This document shows, piece after piece, positions 36,301 to 46,921 of a stretch of DNA of 64,000 nucleotides; the stretch's first letter is position 1; each line of letters opens with the position of its first letter. Source of the stretch: Benincasa hispida (Eukaryota; Streptophyta; Magnoliopsida; Cucurbitales; Cucurbitaceae); assembly GCF_009727055.1 (NCBI RefSeq), contig NC_052350.1, positions 40,906,372-40,970,371 of the forward strand, given 5' to 3'. The position numbers and the translations under genes are program-made. The notes beneath the pieces are model-generated. The model was not told where the DNA came from and ran no database searches. It was given only the letters and a program-made list of their open reading frames with translations.

Positions 36301-37440
36301 TATGGTTTAATCAAATGGACAAAAATATATCTACAGTGAGGAAAGTGCAACTACTGGGCTTTAGTGGAGTGACCCGGTAGTTAACGAATATTGATTAATT
36401 CGGATTAAAGAGTTTAGCCAATTAATCTCGGATCGTTGGAGCCTATGATCTGTAGGTTCATTAGGTTCTCCTACTAGCTCACAAACAGATTAAACCTTAT
36501 AATAGCATGATGAGTAAATTTGAAGCGTTCAAATTCGAATTAAGGGAGTTAGTAATTATATACGATATAATTACACGTTTATTTATCGTATTAAACGAAA
36601 TTGGAGAATTGGATAAATATTTAAATTCGATGTAAATATCAAATATATAAATAAATATTTATGTTTTTGAAATTGGTGTTTAATTAATTTTAATATTTTA
36701 TATAAATTAATTTTGATTGATTATGGTTTAATCAAATGGACAAAAATATATCTACAGTGAGAAAGTGCAACTACTGGGCTTTAGTGGAGTGACCCGGTAG
36801 TTAACGAATATTGATTAATTTAGATTAAAGAGTTTAGCCAATTAATCTCGGATCGTTGGAGTCCATGATCTGTAGGTTCATTAGGTTTCCTACTAGCTCA
36901 CAAACGGATTAAACCTATAATAGCATGATGAGTAAATTTGAAGCATTCAAATTCGAATTAAGGGAGTTAGTAATTATATACGATATAATTACACGTTTAT
37001 TTATCGTATTAAACGAAATTGGAGAATTGGATAATATTTAAATTCGATGTAAATATCAATATATAAATAAATATTTATGTTTTTGGAATTGGTGTTTAAT
37101 TAATTTAATATTTGATATTAAATTAATTTTGATTGATTATGGTTTAATCAAATGGACAAAAATATAACTACAATGAGGAGAGTGCAAACTACTAGGCTTT
37201 AGTGGAGTGACCCGGTAGTTAACGAATATTGATTTAATTCGGATTAAAGAGTTTCGCCAATTAATCTTAGATCGTTGGAGTCCATGATCTGTAGGTTCAT
37301 TAGGTTCTCCTACTAGCTCACAAACGGATTAAACCTTATAATAGCATGATGAGTAAATTTGAAGCGTTCAAATTCGAATCAAGGGAGTTAGTAATTATAT
37401 ACGATATAATTACATGTTTATAAGCGTTCAAATTCGAATT
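36301..37440. repeat. three tandem copies of a 420-bp LTR block
   Basis: Units start at 36301, 36722 and 37138 with TATGGTTTAATCAAATGGAC. The third is incomplete and ends near 37440. The 5' LTR has the block once. Confidence 0.85.
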
Positions 37441-37443
37441 TGA

Positions 37444-37475
37444 AGTGTGTGTGTGCGCGTGCGTGCGTGTGTGTG
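37444..37475. repeat. GT/GC microsatellite
   Basis: A run of gtgtgtgtgcgcgtgcgtgc type just left of a hairpin. Confidence 0.85.
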
Positions 37476-37566
37476 ATATAGCAAAATTTTAGAATTATCA
37501 ATGATAGATGTTGATAGACACTGATAAACATCTATCATTGATAGTTCTAAAATTTTGCTATATCTT
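37475..37566. repeat. long hairpin in the 3' LTR
   Basis: Two arms of about 38 bp (GATATAGCAAAATTTTAGAA.. and its complement near 37530-37566) around a short loop, one mismatch seen. It includes the TATCAATGATAGATGTT phrase. Probably a small fold-back element; absent from the 5' LTR. Confidence 0.75.
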
Positions 37567-38037
37567 ATAAATATTTTCAATAGTTTTACCATTTGAAATA
37601 ATTTCCCTATATATATAATTATAATTTTGAAATTAAGATTTCAAAATTTATAAATTGAATTTTGAATTTAATTTAAAATGGTGAGAAAATCCACTTAGTG
37701 GATTTATCCCACATTAAATACTTAATGTCACTCAAAATTCCACTTGCTTTTATGCCTTTAAGGTGTCAACTTGAAGTGTAATGTGATTGCATGACTGAAC
37801 TGGAACAAAAACTCAACTTTGGTGTTGAGATTTGAAGACATGCAATTGGGTTTTATTGATTTTTGGAAGAAGAAAGGTTCTTCACCAAAAATACCAAAAT
37901 CAGTTTTTCCTCTAAGGTGATTTCCGAACCCACCTTTCATTTTATGGGCATGCTTATTCAGATGCTAAAATTGATGAATTAGACTGTTTAATGATTCTGA
38001 TTTTTTCAGTTGATTACATGCTAACTCCATCAAATTT

Positions 38038-38319
38038 GATCTAATATTTAGTAAACATAACCGACTTTGGAAAAAATTTGAAAATAATATAAGATTTGGT
38101 ATAAGATTTGGGAAGATTATCAAAGAATTAGTAAATCTCGATGTGTAATCAGGTGTACCAGCCTAAAACAATCTATAATTGGAAAAAATTAACTTTTTAA
38201 CTAAAATATCATGGTGAATCTCGACCGAGATGGATTGAGAAAAATTATTTTTACGAGTTTTTAAAAGACATGTTAGTTTAATAAGGTGGAAATCTAACCG
38301 TGCTATTTTTTAGTGCAAC
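38038..38319. mobile_element. MULE-like MITE, copy 2, right part
   Basis: Continues copy 2 after the copia 2 insertion: 'taaacataaccgactttgg', 'ctcgaccgagatgg' and the terminal arm 'tttttacgagttttt..gtgctatttttta'. It ends about 120 bp before the gene's start codon, so the whole nest abuts the gene's 5' side. Confidence 0.7.
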
Positions 38320-38440
38320 TAGGATTAAAAATTATTTTTAACCAATTTTCTTTAAATGGCTCTAATGGAGAAATAGGTAAATGAAAACAGTCTCAACAGT
38401 CGACACACACTGCTCTGGTTTTCAGTTGGAGAAAAGAAAA

Positions 38441-41400
38441 ATGGCGTCTTCTTCTTCTTCTTCTTCTTCTTCAGCTCTCTCAAGAATATCTAATCTCAGT
38501 AGACACTTTCACTCACCAGACTCGAAAACCAGCGATAACCCACAGGTCAGAATCATCAAATTAATCTCTTAAAACCATTTCCCCCAGCTTTTGCTTATTG
38601 TCTTCTTTAAATTGATGAAGGGTGCCATTGACGCTCTCGGAAGAGGCCTAATTAAGATATCCTCCGAAGTTTCTGCTGCCATATCTCGTGGGCATCCTGT
38701 TGTTGCCCTCGAATCAACCATCATCTCACATGGTGACTCTATAGTTTGATTACTGCCTTTTAGTAATTGTTGAAGAATTTGAAACCCTCTTTTGTCAAAA
38801 AGTAGTTTCGGTTAACCTTTTGATATGATCATCTGGCCTCAGTCCTCTCATAATCTGCTTACTGTAGAAATTTGGACAAAAGAGGGAGTTAACGTGGACG
38901 TGAAGATGAAATGAAGTGATTCTGAAATATATTTCTAATGAATCAACTTGGTTCAATCAATTTAATTGAACAGTATTGTTGTGTATGATTCTCAGAGTAA
39001 GAATTATTGTATTTGAAAATCATTGGTTACTCTAGGAGTTAGGAACTCTTAAATCACATATTGACCTAAAAAGCTTAAGTTGATTGGTGAAGATAAATTA
39101 AATATCATATCATCTAATATTCCTCCTCACTTGTGGGCTTGAAATATGAAGAAGATCCAACAAGTAGAAATCGATATTATTTGAGGAAGAAATAGCATTG
39201 CAGGAGTTTGAACACAGAACCTCCTTGGATCAATTGCTCTAATACCATCTTAAATCACTGATTTACCCAAAAGCTTAAGCTGATGGGTGAAGATAAATCT
39301 AATATCATATCATCTGATAGGAACACTTACAAAAGTGAAGGTTTATGTCGGATTGACTTAGGTTGTAGGATTCCATAGTCTTCTTAGTTTGAACGCAGGA
39401 AAACTAGTGAAGGCTGATATTTTTGGATATTCAAAAACTAGTGAACATAAAATTGTTATTTATTTAGCATTGCTGTGGAAACTTCTTTTCATTCTTTTTC
39501 ACAGCTTTCTGTTGTTTTCTCTCTTTGTATGTAGGGATGCCATATCCACAAAATCTGGAAACTGCAAAGGAAGTAGAAGCAATGGTGAGGAAGAATGGAG
39601 CAGTTCCTGCAACTGTAGCAATTATAGATGGCACACCATGCGTAGGTGTTTATTAACTACTCATCTCTATACCTATCAATACTTCCTGTGCTTGTATTGG
39701 TCTCATTGTAAAAAGTTTATGATAGTAGTTGAACCCAGAAAATCTGATATTATGATTCTGATAAAATGTAGTAAATGAACTATTTTTTTTGTGTCATGGA
39801 ATGAACTGATTTCTAAGTTTGATAGTGTAACTCATTGATTTGTGCATTCAAATGGTAAATTTACGCAATGTAACTGCATAATGTATGTCTCTATAAGTGG
39901 CAGTTGTATCAGTATAGTCTCTCAGCCTCATAAGTTGTATTGCTCCACATATCTAATAAAGCTCCTATGGTCATACCCAAAAATTTGGCCTTCAAAGCAC
40001 TGTGTCTCTGGCTCTATGGAGCCTATGTCCTACAGTGTCTTCTCATCCTCTACTAGATTATTGTAGATTTGGCCTTCAAAGCACTAGGTCTTTGGCTATG
40101 TGGTGCCTACCTCCTACATTGTCTCCTCACCCTCTTTTATGACAGCAGTTTGTTCTTGTATCGTTACCATGGAGCAAAATTTTTATCATAATTAAAGGAA
40201 CCCTTCTCTTGGAGTCACAAACTCCAATTCAGACAACTTCTTAAATCCCTCTATCGACTGTGTTGAATTATTCATCGTCCTACTGACAATTGGTTTCCAA
40301 TTGGTTTGCATTGGGTTCGCTATTGTGGGCACAAATAGGTTAGGCTATAGCTAGGAACAAGCCCAAATATGTATCATGTCTTGGATGTTAAATCCCCTCA
40401 TGGGTGTGTCTCAAGACTTAGCCTTGACCTATCTGGGTTGTTGTAGTTCATTATTCTTCTCTCTTGACCATCTCTATCAGTTCTAGTCCATTTTGATTCC
40501 AGAGCTTGAATTAGCCTTGCCCTCTTGATTTAATCCGTTCATGAAAGGCTCCTTTAGCACATGTTCTAACATATTCACCATATGGTGCAACTAATACTTC
40601 GAACTGTCATTGGTACTTCAGTGCTATCCTTGTGTCAGAGTGCTATGAACTTTTCTCGAATTGTTGCCTCCAACAATTGAAATTTGTGAAGTATGAGAGT
40701 TTTAAGCTCATAATAGGACTTATCCAATCCTCCCTTTCTCCAACCAAATCAGTGAGTGCCTCCTCATCCAAATAAATGATCACCATATCCAAGTAATCCA
40801 CTACTGGCAGTCAATGAACTCATTCAGAAGATTCAACCCATCCCATGTATCCAGCCCCCCATTACCCCACTCTCTAATCCCTGTCTCTTATACACATCTA
40901 GATGTGTATAAGAGACAGCACACACACCAAATATATATATATAGGTTCATAACTGCAATTGTAACAGTGTGTTAAAGGAGCTTTAAAGCCATTATCATTT
41001 GAAAAATATCTCTTTAGCATGTGGTATTGTAACACCTTTCATCAAGGAATTTGCAGGATAGAATCTTTTTTGATTCCGAAGACTTTGGATGCATTAAATT
41101 GGAACAAAGTCCATTTACAACATCTGTGAGAGAGTCATTACAAGAACCTTCGAAATATGTTTCTTGTAATAGATGGCAAGAAAGCATACAAATAGTTTTT
41201 TGTTTTTTTTTTTTTTTGCAACCTTTTCTACCTTGGTAATTGTGTTTGCATAGGCTTTTTTTTAGCATTTTTTATTCAATGCTTCTACTAATTAACCTAA
41301 AATTTATTCATTCAGAATTAGAATTGTCAAATCTTTTCTTTCTGTTTTCTTTTTGTTTTGATTGTTTTTTTTTTTCACTTGTAAATTTCTAATTCCTCTA

Positions 41401-43951
41401 TGTATGCAGGCCTGAATGAGGAAGAATTGGAGAGGTTGAGTATTCTGGGAAACCAAGTCCAAAAGACTGCTAGAAGGGACATAGCACAAGTTGTGAGTAT
41501 TAGTTTAGCAATTATATTTTTTTGTTGATTCATCCTGGGTGGTTATGAATTTTGTCAATTACTCCTCTTTGCTGGTACTAATTCCACCTTTGTATGAACA
41601 GTAGAGTAACTTATACCTTATGGTATAGGATACAAATTACAGTCTAAACATTTTTTAGTTCTAAAGGTTCCTTTCTTTTGTTATTGATCACCAATATTCT
41701 TATTAAAAATTGTAATGAGACACCAGTTCCACAATATCTTCTGGTTTTATGTTACCAGATTTAGATTTTGTAATCACCTAATGTTTGAACTTAAATCGTA
41801 TATTTATATAATAATAATAAAAACAACGATCTTGGAAGCTGTTTGATATAATTACCTTTTCTTTCCTTTTCTCCGTTAGTTTTAATTTTATGACCGTGGA
41901 CCTGTCATAAACTACATGGTACTGTTTTTTTGAGTTTTGTCTGTTCTTCATGGATAGTTATTGCCTATTTTGTGTCTTATAAGGTGGCTAGCAGAGGAAA
42001 TGGTGCTACTACTGTTTCCGCAACAATGTTCTTTGCTTCTAAGGTGGGCATGTCACTGTGGTTTTGTATTCTGTATTTGATTCATTAAACATACTTCACA
42101 ATTTTCAGTTTTTTAACCTTCTCACCAGTTCTGTACATGGAAATCAATTGTAGGTTGGCATCCCTGTGTTTGTGACTGGTGGCATTGGAGGAGTTCATAG
42201 ACATGGTGAACAAAGTAAGGTACTTTTGTATGGATGAATGACAACAAACCCATGGCAACAAGCCCATGAATAACTTTTTCCTTCTCCTGTATATGTTTTC
42301 AACTGCCTTTTGCAGCAATGGATATATCTTCTGATCTCACTGAGCTAGGAAGAACCCCTGTAGCAGTCATCTCAGCTGGTGTAAAATCGATATTAGACAT
42401 CCCCAGGACCCTTGAATATTTGGTATAGTCGTCTATTTCCCCGGCTTCAACCGTTTTACATATCATGCAGCTTTCTTTTTAATTTATTCACTGCTGCAGA
42501 AATGTTATTAACAGGAAACTCAGGGAGTGTGTGTTGCAGCTTATAGAACAAACGAATTTCCTGCATTTTTTACTGAAACCAGCGGCTGCAAGGTATATTG
42601 ACATGCAAAACTGCCTTTTTCCTTCTAGATCTCCACAAATTTCTAATGGCTTTGTAATTTGGCAAAGGCAAAAAGTTACTCCACTTTCTCAATTTAGTCT
42701 ACATGGCATCGAATTCCAGGTATACTGTCACTCATTTATGATGGTATAACGGAAGATCATCATAAGTTTGTGGTTATCTTCACTCATGCTATAGGTAGGG
42801 TATATAGATCGATGGGCTAGATTATTTATTATTTGAAACTAAAATTATTCTTTCTTTTTTGTTTTGTTCATGATGTACAAAATCCAGGCACCTTGTCGTG
42901 TTGATACCCCAGAAGATGCTGCGAAGCTTATCGGCAAGTCACTAGAGAACCTTCAACCTTTCTTGATTTAAAACGAAATTGGAAGAAGATTTATTTTGAT
43001 CCCTCTATTTACTAGGTTTATTGCCAAATATATACTTTCTAGAACCTAGGATAACTGTAACTGTATAGTGAAGAGAATCCCAGTTGCTGTATAAGTCGGA
43101 GATTAGGAGACTGGAAACTTATACAACAAGAACTGTTGTTTTCTCTTCAAAAGAATTGGATACCAGACTTCTAATAGTGATGCCACCCCTTAAATATTTC
43201 TTCACATAGTTGGGCAATCTAAAGTGATATGTCGTTGTTCATTCCATTCTTCTATATATTTATTACTTTTTTATTGTCTTCCTCTGCAGATGCGAACATG
43301 AATCTTGGGCTTGGAAGTGGAATTCTGATTGCTGTTCCAATTCCAAATGAGCATTCAGCTTCTGGAAGCTTAATTGAGAATGCAATACAAAGCGCACTTC
43401 AAGAAGCTCGGTAAGAAATCCACAAGTCGAATTTTATTGCGGACACATCTGTATTACTTTCTATAGATATATTTTGAGTATAGCGTTATAAACTAGGGGC
43501 GAAGATTTGAACCTTCAATTAGTAGGAAAGGTTATTAATGCATTAATCGTTGAGCTATGCTGAAACTCGTCCATTTGTATATACACATTTTAGGGAGAAA
43601 AATATTGTGGGAAATGCCGAAACTCCTTTCTTACTTAAAAGGGTGAATGAACTCACTGGAGGAGCCTCACTCGCTTCAAGTATCCTTTAATTGACCTTTT
43701 TTTTTGCAAACATTTTTATCACAATAAATGTCTGCATGCATTTCTGGTTAAGTCAGGTCGATGTCCGACGATGTAGTTTTTCTACTCAGATGTGACGGAG
43801 AGAAAGGAAAACAAGTTAATAATTTCAGACATGGTCTGCTGCTTTATTTCTTGGGTTTCTTTAACTTCCTCAAGATATTGCACTTGTTAAGAACAATGCT
43901 CTTGTGGGTGCTAGGATTGCTGTAGCCCTTGCTAAGCTCAGAGTGCAATAG
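38441..43951 (+). CDS. PUMY: pseudouridine-5'-phosphate glycosidase, 12 exons
   Basis: Exons: 38441-38545, 38621-38732, 39535-39645, 41410-41492, 41984-42043, 42154-42214, 42316-42422, 42515-42592, 42888-42933, 43290-43410, 43594-43679, 43875-43951. They add up to 1047 nt, 348 residues plus stop, close to the plant family length. The PsuG/IndA family splits pseudouridine monophosphate into uracil and ribose 5-phosphate. Visible landmarks are [10 protein letters not shown] (64-73), [25 protein letters not shown] (138-151), [12 protein letters not shown] (166-177), [21 protein letters not shown] (K201 matches the lysine that in the bacterial enzyme binds the sugar), [11 protein letters not shown] and [18 protein letters not shown] poly-Ser run (3-11) and a PTS2-like RISNLSRHF (15-23) fit peroxisomal targeting. 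All introns are GT-AG except intron 9 (GC-AG). The start is the first ATG of the family-like N-terminus. No frame break is seen; it appears functional. Confidence 0.93.
38447..38473 (+). repeat. TCT microsatellite coding poly-serine
   Basis: Eight TCT codons and one TCA give nine serines at residues 3-11. Copy number may vary between lines. Confidence 0.9.
39047..39319 (-). mobile_element. TRIM element in intron 2
   Basis: Only 273 bp: direct repeats 39047-39119 and 39248-39319 (about 72 bp each, some ten differences) flank an internal part of 128 bp. On the minus strand the right repeat is followed at once by TGGTATTAGAGCA, a primer site for initiator tRNA-Met, and the left one is preceded by GTGAGGAGGAA, a purine tract. 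A perfect target duplication GGAAC lies at 39042-39046 and 39320-39324. These are all the marks of a terminal-repeat retrotransposon in miniature. No coding capacity. Confidence 0.85.
39236..39248 (-). promoter_or_regulatory. primer binding site of the TRIM
   Basis: The minus strand reads TGGTATTAGAGCA, one mismatch from TGGTATCAGAGCA, at the inner edge of the right-hand repeat. Confidence 0.75.
39983..40145. repeat. 84-bp tandem duplication in intron 3
   Basis: Two diverged copies starting ATTTGGCCTTCAAAGCACT at 39983 and 40067. Confidence 0.75.
40130..40870 (-). pseudogene. Ty3/gypsy gag relic in intron 3
   Basis: The minus strand, with several stops and frame changes, reads [20 protein letters not shown] and [10 protein letters not shown] (compare FExLxAPLxxLxEEVLEGTF, xNGLKPEIRAEV), and further on GFKKLSELE (compare FKKLTxAE before the gag knuckle). 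It is antisense to the host gene. No zinc knuckle survives. Confidence 0.5.
40881..40918. other. Nextera mate-pair junction adapter (artefact)
   Basis: 38 bases that are exactly the 19-bp Tn5 mosaic end CTGTCTCTTATACACATCT followed by its reverse complement. This is the circularisation junction of Nextera mate-pair libraries, not plant DNA. It lies in intron 3, so the bases on its two sides may not be neighbours in the real chromosome. Confidence 0.95.
42934..42939 (+). promoter_or_regulatory. GC-type 5' splice site of intron 9
   Basis: The exon ends CTTATCG and the intron starts GCAAGT. The reading frame and the family sequence (AAKLI-DANMNLG) need this junction, and there is no GT nearby that keeps the frame. 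Confidence 0.85.
43478..43575 (-). mobile_element. tRNA-derived SINE-like sequence in intron 10
   Basis: The minus strand reads TAGCTCAACGATTAATGC (A-box-like) and 46 bases later GGTTCAAATCTTC (B-box-like), as in plant SINEs. Tail and target duplication were not resolved. It ends just before the acceptor of exon 11. Confidence 0.4.
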
Positions 43952-44218
43952 CAGAAAGGTACTTTTCAAGTCCTTTTAGTTTTGGACTGATTATGCAAAA
44001 CCATTCTAAGTTCCCTGCTCATCTGCTTGTACATTGTTCCTTTGCTTCATGTTTTTGGCACATTATTCTGGATGCTTTTGATTGGTCATTAGCGTTGCTC
44101 TGACAATATTTTTTATATCTTGGCATCCCTTTTGGTGAGCCATCCGTTTCATGGTGCAACAAAGATTGTTTGGTTGACTATTGTTCTTGCCTTTCTCTAG
44201 ACTTTATGGAGCGAGTGC

Positions 44219-44224
44219 AATAAA
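44219..44224 (+). terminator. possible poly(A) signal AATAAA
   Basis: The first AATAAA after the stop codon, 268 bases downstream. A second candidate (AAATAAAAAT) lies near 44491. The real 3' end is unknown. Confidence 0.3.
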
Positions 44225-44589
44225 CGTCTCTTTCGACACTCCTTTTCTTGTTTTGATAATTTCATGGATTTGGTTGTCTATTGGACTATATTGGTGCAAA
44301 AGAAGGCATCCCTTTAAGCTTTTTACTCTTTCCTATTGAGTTTCCAATTGGAAATCTCTTTTGTAAACACCTATATATATGTTTGGGGGCTCCTTATTTC
44401 ATTTATTCAATGAAACATTTTTTCACTAAAAAAGAAGTCCTTTTAATTTTGGGCTACAACTGAACATGTAGTTTTATGGTATGGTCATTGGAAATAAAAA
44501 TCCGATGAGGGACTAATCCTTTGTTTTAATGTTATTTCTTGGTTGGGATAGTTCTGGTTTAGATTTAGTTATATGATAAACATATACAT

Positions 44590-44621
<32 letters not shown>

Positions 44622-45185
44622 GATTGGAATTTCTTAGATCTTGATTGATAACACCGGGTTGTTGGAAATGAAGTTAATAAACACACTACTCTTGAGATTA
44701 TTTGTTTTGTTATCTACTTTTTAAAAATGTATTAAAATCGAAGTCTAAATCTGATTTTTTTTAAAAGAAGTCTTAAAATACGTATTTTTGTTCTTAAAAT
44801 TTAACTAATCATTTGAATGTTTCTTTTAAGAAAGTCGAAACTCATTCTAAAAAAAAATTGTGAGAAACAAATTTTTTTAAAAACTAATAATAAATAGCTA
44901 TTAAATGAGAAAGCATATCTCAACCCACTTTTGTGGTTGGAGATCATTAATTATAGATACATTATTGTCATGTGCTACAATTATGTATATTTTGCAACAT
45001 TAGGACAAAAAGTACTATGTCATTTAATGTTTGTACAATCACTTACAAATTGGACATTGATCTTTAGGCTTGCTCAAAGATGTTAGGGTGAGAAATAGTG
45101 ATTGGTTTGGATACCCTTTTTGTTGGATTAAATCTTGAACTACATCAATCTTCCTGAATCATTAATTTTGGGTTACATCTTGAAG
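44225..45185. other. intergenic, no gene seen
   Basis: AT-rich sequence downstream of the gene with a TA microsatellite at 44583-44622. The 60-residue frame at 44281-44463 resembles nothing I know. Confidence 0.5.
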
Positions 45186-45437
45186 AGTTGCAATATAAAT
45201 TTTCATAAATGTTTCAAAACTACCTTAGGGTAACAATTTTTTTAGAATTTTGAATGAAAATTGAGACATGAAATGATGTGCTGTAACGTGAGATGAAAAT
45301 TTGAATCACCGCATCATTATTAGGTCATCACTCTACTATTTCAAGTCTCAATTTTTTCTCAAATAAAAATTCTCCCCTAAGGAAAGTTTTGAAATATTTG
45401 TGAATGTTTAGGGTAATATTGCAATATTTAAAAGTAT
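45186..45437. repeat. fold-back MITE
   Basis: Arms of about 110 bp: the left begins GTTGCAATATAAATTTTCAT and the right ends ..GGGTAATATTGCAAT. Both carry 'tttcaaaact', 'cttaggg', 'aattgagac.tgaaat' and their complements. Confidence 0.65.
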
Positions 45438-46477
45438 ATGGACATATTTTAAACTAAAAAGGCAAAGCTCAAGGATATACTTAAAATAAAATTAAAAAAA
45501 AAAAAAAATAGCGTTAACATTTTCCCTTGTCCTTTACCCCCTCTTCTTTTTGTTCTCTCTTTTATTCATTAATCTTTCACCATGAAACATAATAATAATG
45601 AAGGAGGGTTAATTAGGGGTCTAAGCAAGTTCATATGAGTTAATTTTTGTCGAAATTGATATTGAACAACATATTTAATTAAAAGGCGTTAATTACCACT
45701 TCAAAGGTAAATAGTTCGAGTTTTACCTTACATTGGTTGGGGAAAAAGTATCAGTTTAAGGGAAAGTTTTAGGACTATTTGGTAAGAAATTTGAAAATAG
45801 AAATTTAAAAACAAGAGATTCAATGAAGATATAGTTGCATTTCATGTTTTCAAATATGTATTTGATAGCAGATTTAGAAATTAGATTTTAGTTTATACAA
45901 TTGTTTAAAATGTGTTTGATGCTATATTTATAAATCATAAAACTAGTTGTAGTTCTCAACTAAATCCTAGTTGATAACAAACTATTGTTAATTTATTTAT
46001 ATACATATTTTATGTTAACAAAATTTGTATAATTAATATTTTTTAAAAATATTATATAATTTATAATACATTATATAATACATATTTAAATTTTAAAAAA
46101 ATGAATAGAGTTTATAATGTGCCTACTATAATTCTAAATGTTTTTAATCTTTATCTAATGTGATTCTGTATTTTAAAATTTTAAAATTCAAATTTGGATA
46201 CAATGAAGATATAAAATTGTTGTTTTAGAATTTGCACGGTTTGGGTTACAGATTTAGAAAATAGTTTTCAGAAACAAAATCTGAATTCTCTACCAAATAG
46301 ATGAATTTAAAAACATAAAACAAAATTCATATTGTCAAGCAAACGTACCCTTATATTCTTAGAAGAAAAAAATTCTATAGAAATTGTTGTTGGAAAGTCG
46401 AACCACTTGGGCAACGACAAAGTGGATAAATTTAACCAGCAAACCAATAAAAGAAAAGAACTATTCCAACTGAGATA
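45438..46477. other. intergenic, no gene seen
   Basis: AT-rich sequence without recognisable coding or repeat structure, apart from phrases of the 'tttggtaagaaattt' type common at decayed MITE ends. Confidence 0.45.
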
Positions 46478-46921
46478 AGGGTAGGAAATAGCCCTCAAAT
46501 GTTTTCATCTTTTTGAGCTAGTATCATTTTAGAAAATTCGTTGAAATTGTTTTTTTTCGCCATCTAGGCCGAAATCAACCACTGAAATTTTGATTAAAAA
46601 AAATTAATTTTTTCATCTTTGTCAATTGTTTTGGACTTTCTTGGTGAAATCTCATGTATGATTAACATCGAGGTTCTATTAATTTTTTTCAAATATTACA
46701 TGATCTTTTCAAATATATAGAATCTCGATATTAATCATATCCGATATTTCATCAAGAAAGCACAAAACATTCAACAGGATGAAAAAGTTAAATTTTTATT
46801 TAAATCTTGATGGTCGATCTCGATCGAGATAGACCAAGAAAAACTATTTCAATTTTTTTTTCAAAGGTACTAATTCTAAAAGATGGAAATTTTTGGAGGC
46901 TAATTCTAACCCATTTCCCCC
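46478..46921. mobile_element. MULE-like MITE, copy 3, short
   Basis: Terminal repeats AGGGTAGGAAATAGCCCTC / GGGGGAAATGGGTTAG and the core 'gatctcgatcgagatagacc', 'atatagaatctcgatatt' match the family at 13895 and 14973 in diverged form. Confidence 0.6.

Larger units (their letters stand above)
15501..38032 (+). mobile_element. Ty1/copia retrotransposon 2, 22.5 kb with nested insertions
   Basis: Both ends carry LTRs starting TGTTGGGTTGTATGTCC and ending CTAACTC.ATCA, flanked by the perfect 5-bp duplication AATTT (15496-15500 and 38033-38037). The outer flanks are the two halves of one MITE, which supports a single insertion. Inside lie a degenerate primer site, a leader, gag, protease, integrase, RT and RNase H on the plus strand. 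Four separate insertions lie at 18119, 20711, 25694 and 34343. Removing them leaves about 10.2 kb. Confidence 0.87.
33797..38032 (+). repeat. 3' LTR of copia 2, enlarged
   Basis: TGTTGGGTTGTATGTCC..CTCCATCA. Without its solo LTR insertion it is about 2.55 kb, longer than the 5' LTR because a roughly 420-bp block is repeated (36301-37440) and a GT-rich run and hairpin were added (37444-37600). Confidence 0.83.

Noticed and set aside
36301..37440. CRISPR-like or satellite array
   Set aside because: Only three units of 420 bp without unique spacers of even size; it is a tandem duplication inside an LTR.
39389..40066. Frames of 129 and 74 residues within the glycosidase locus
   Set aside because: The first overlaps exon 3 in another frame and the second is intronic. 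The real exon frame is fixed by the family sequence and splice sites.
42531..42749. 72-residue frame overlapping exon 8
   Set aside because: A shadow of the exon 8 region in another frame, running into intron 8.
45690..45760. Possible third SINE ('aatagttcgagtttta' B-box-like)
   Set aside because: No matching A box, tail or target duplication could be seen.
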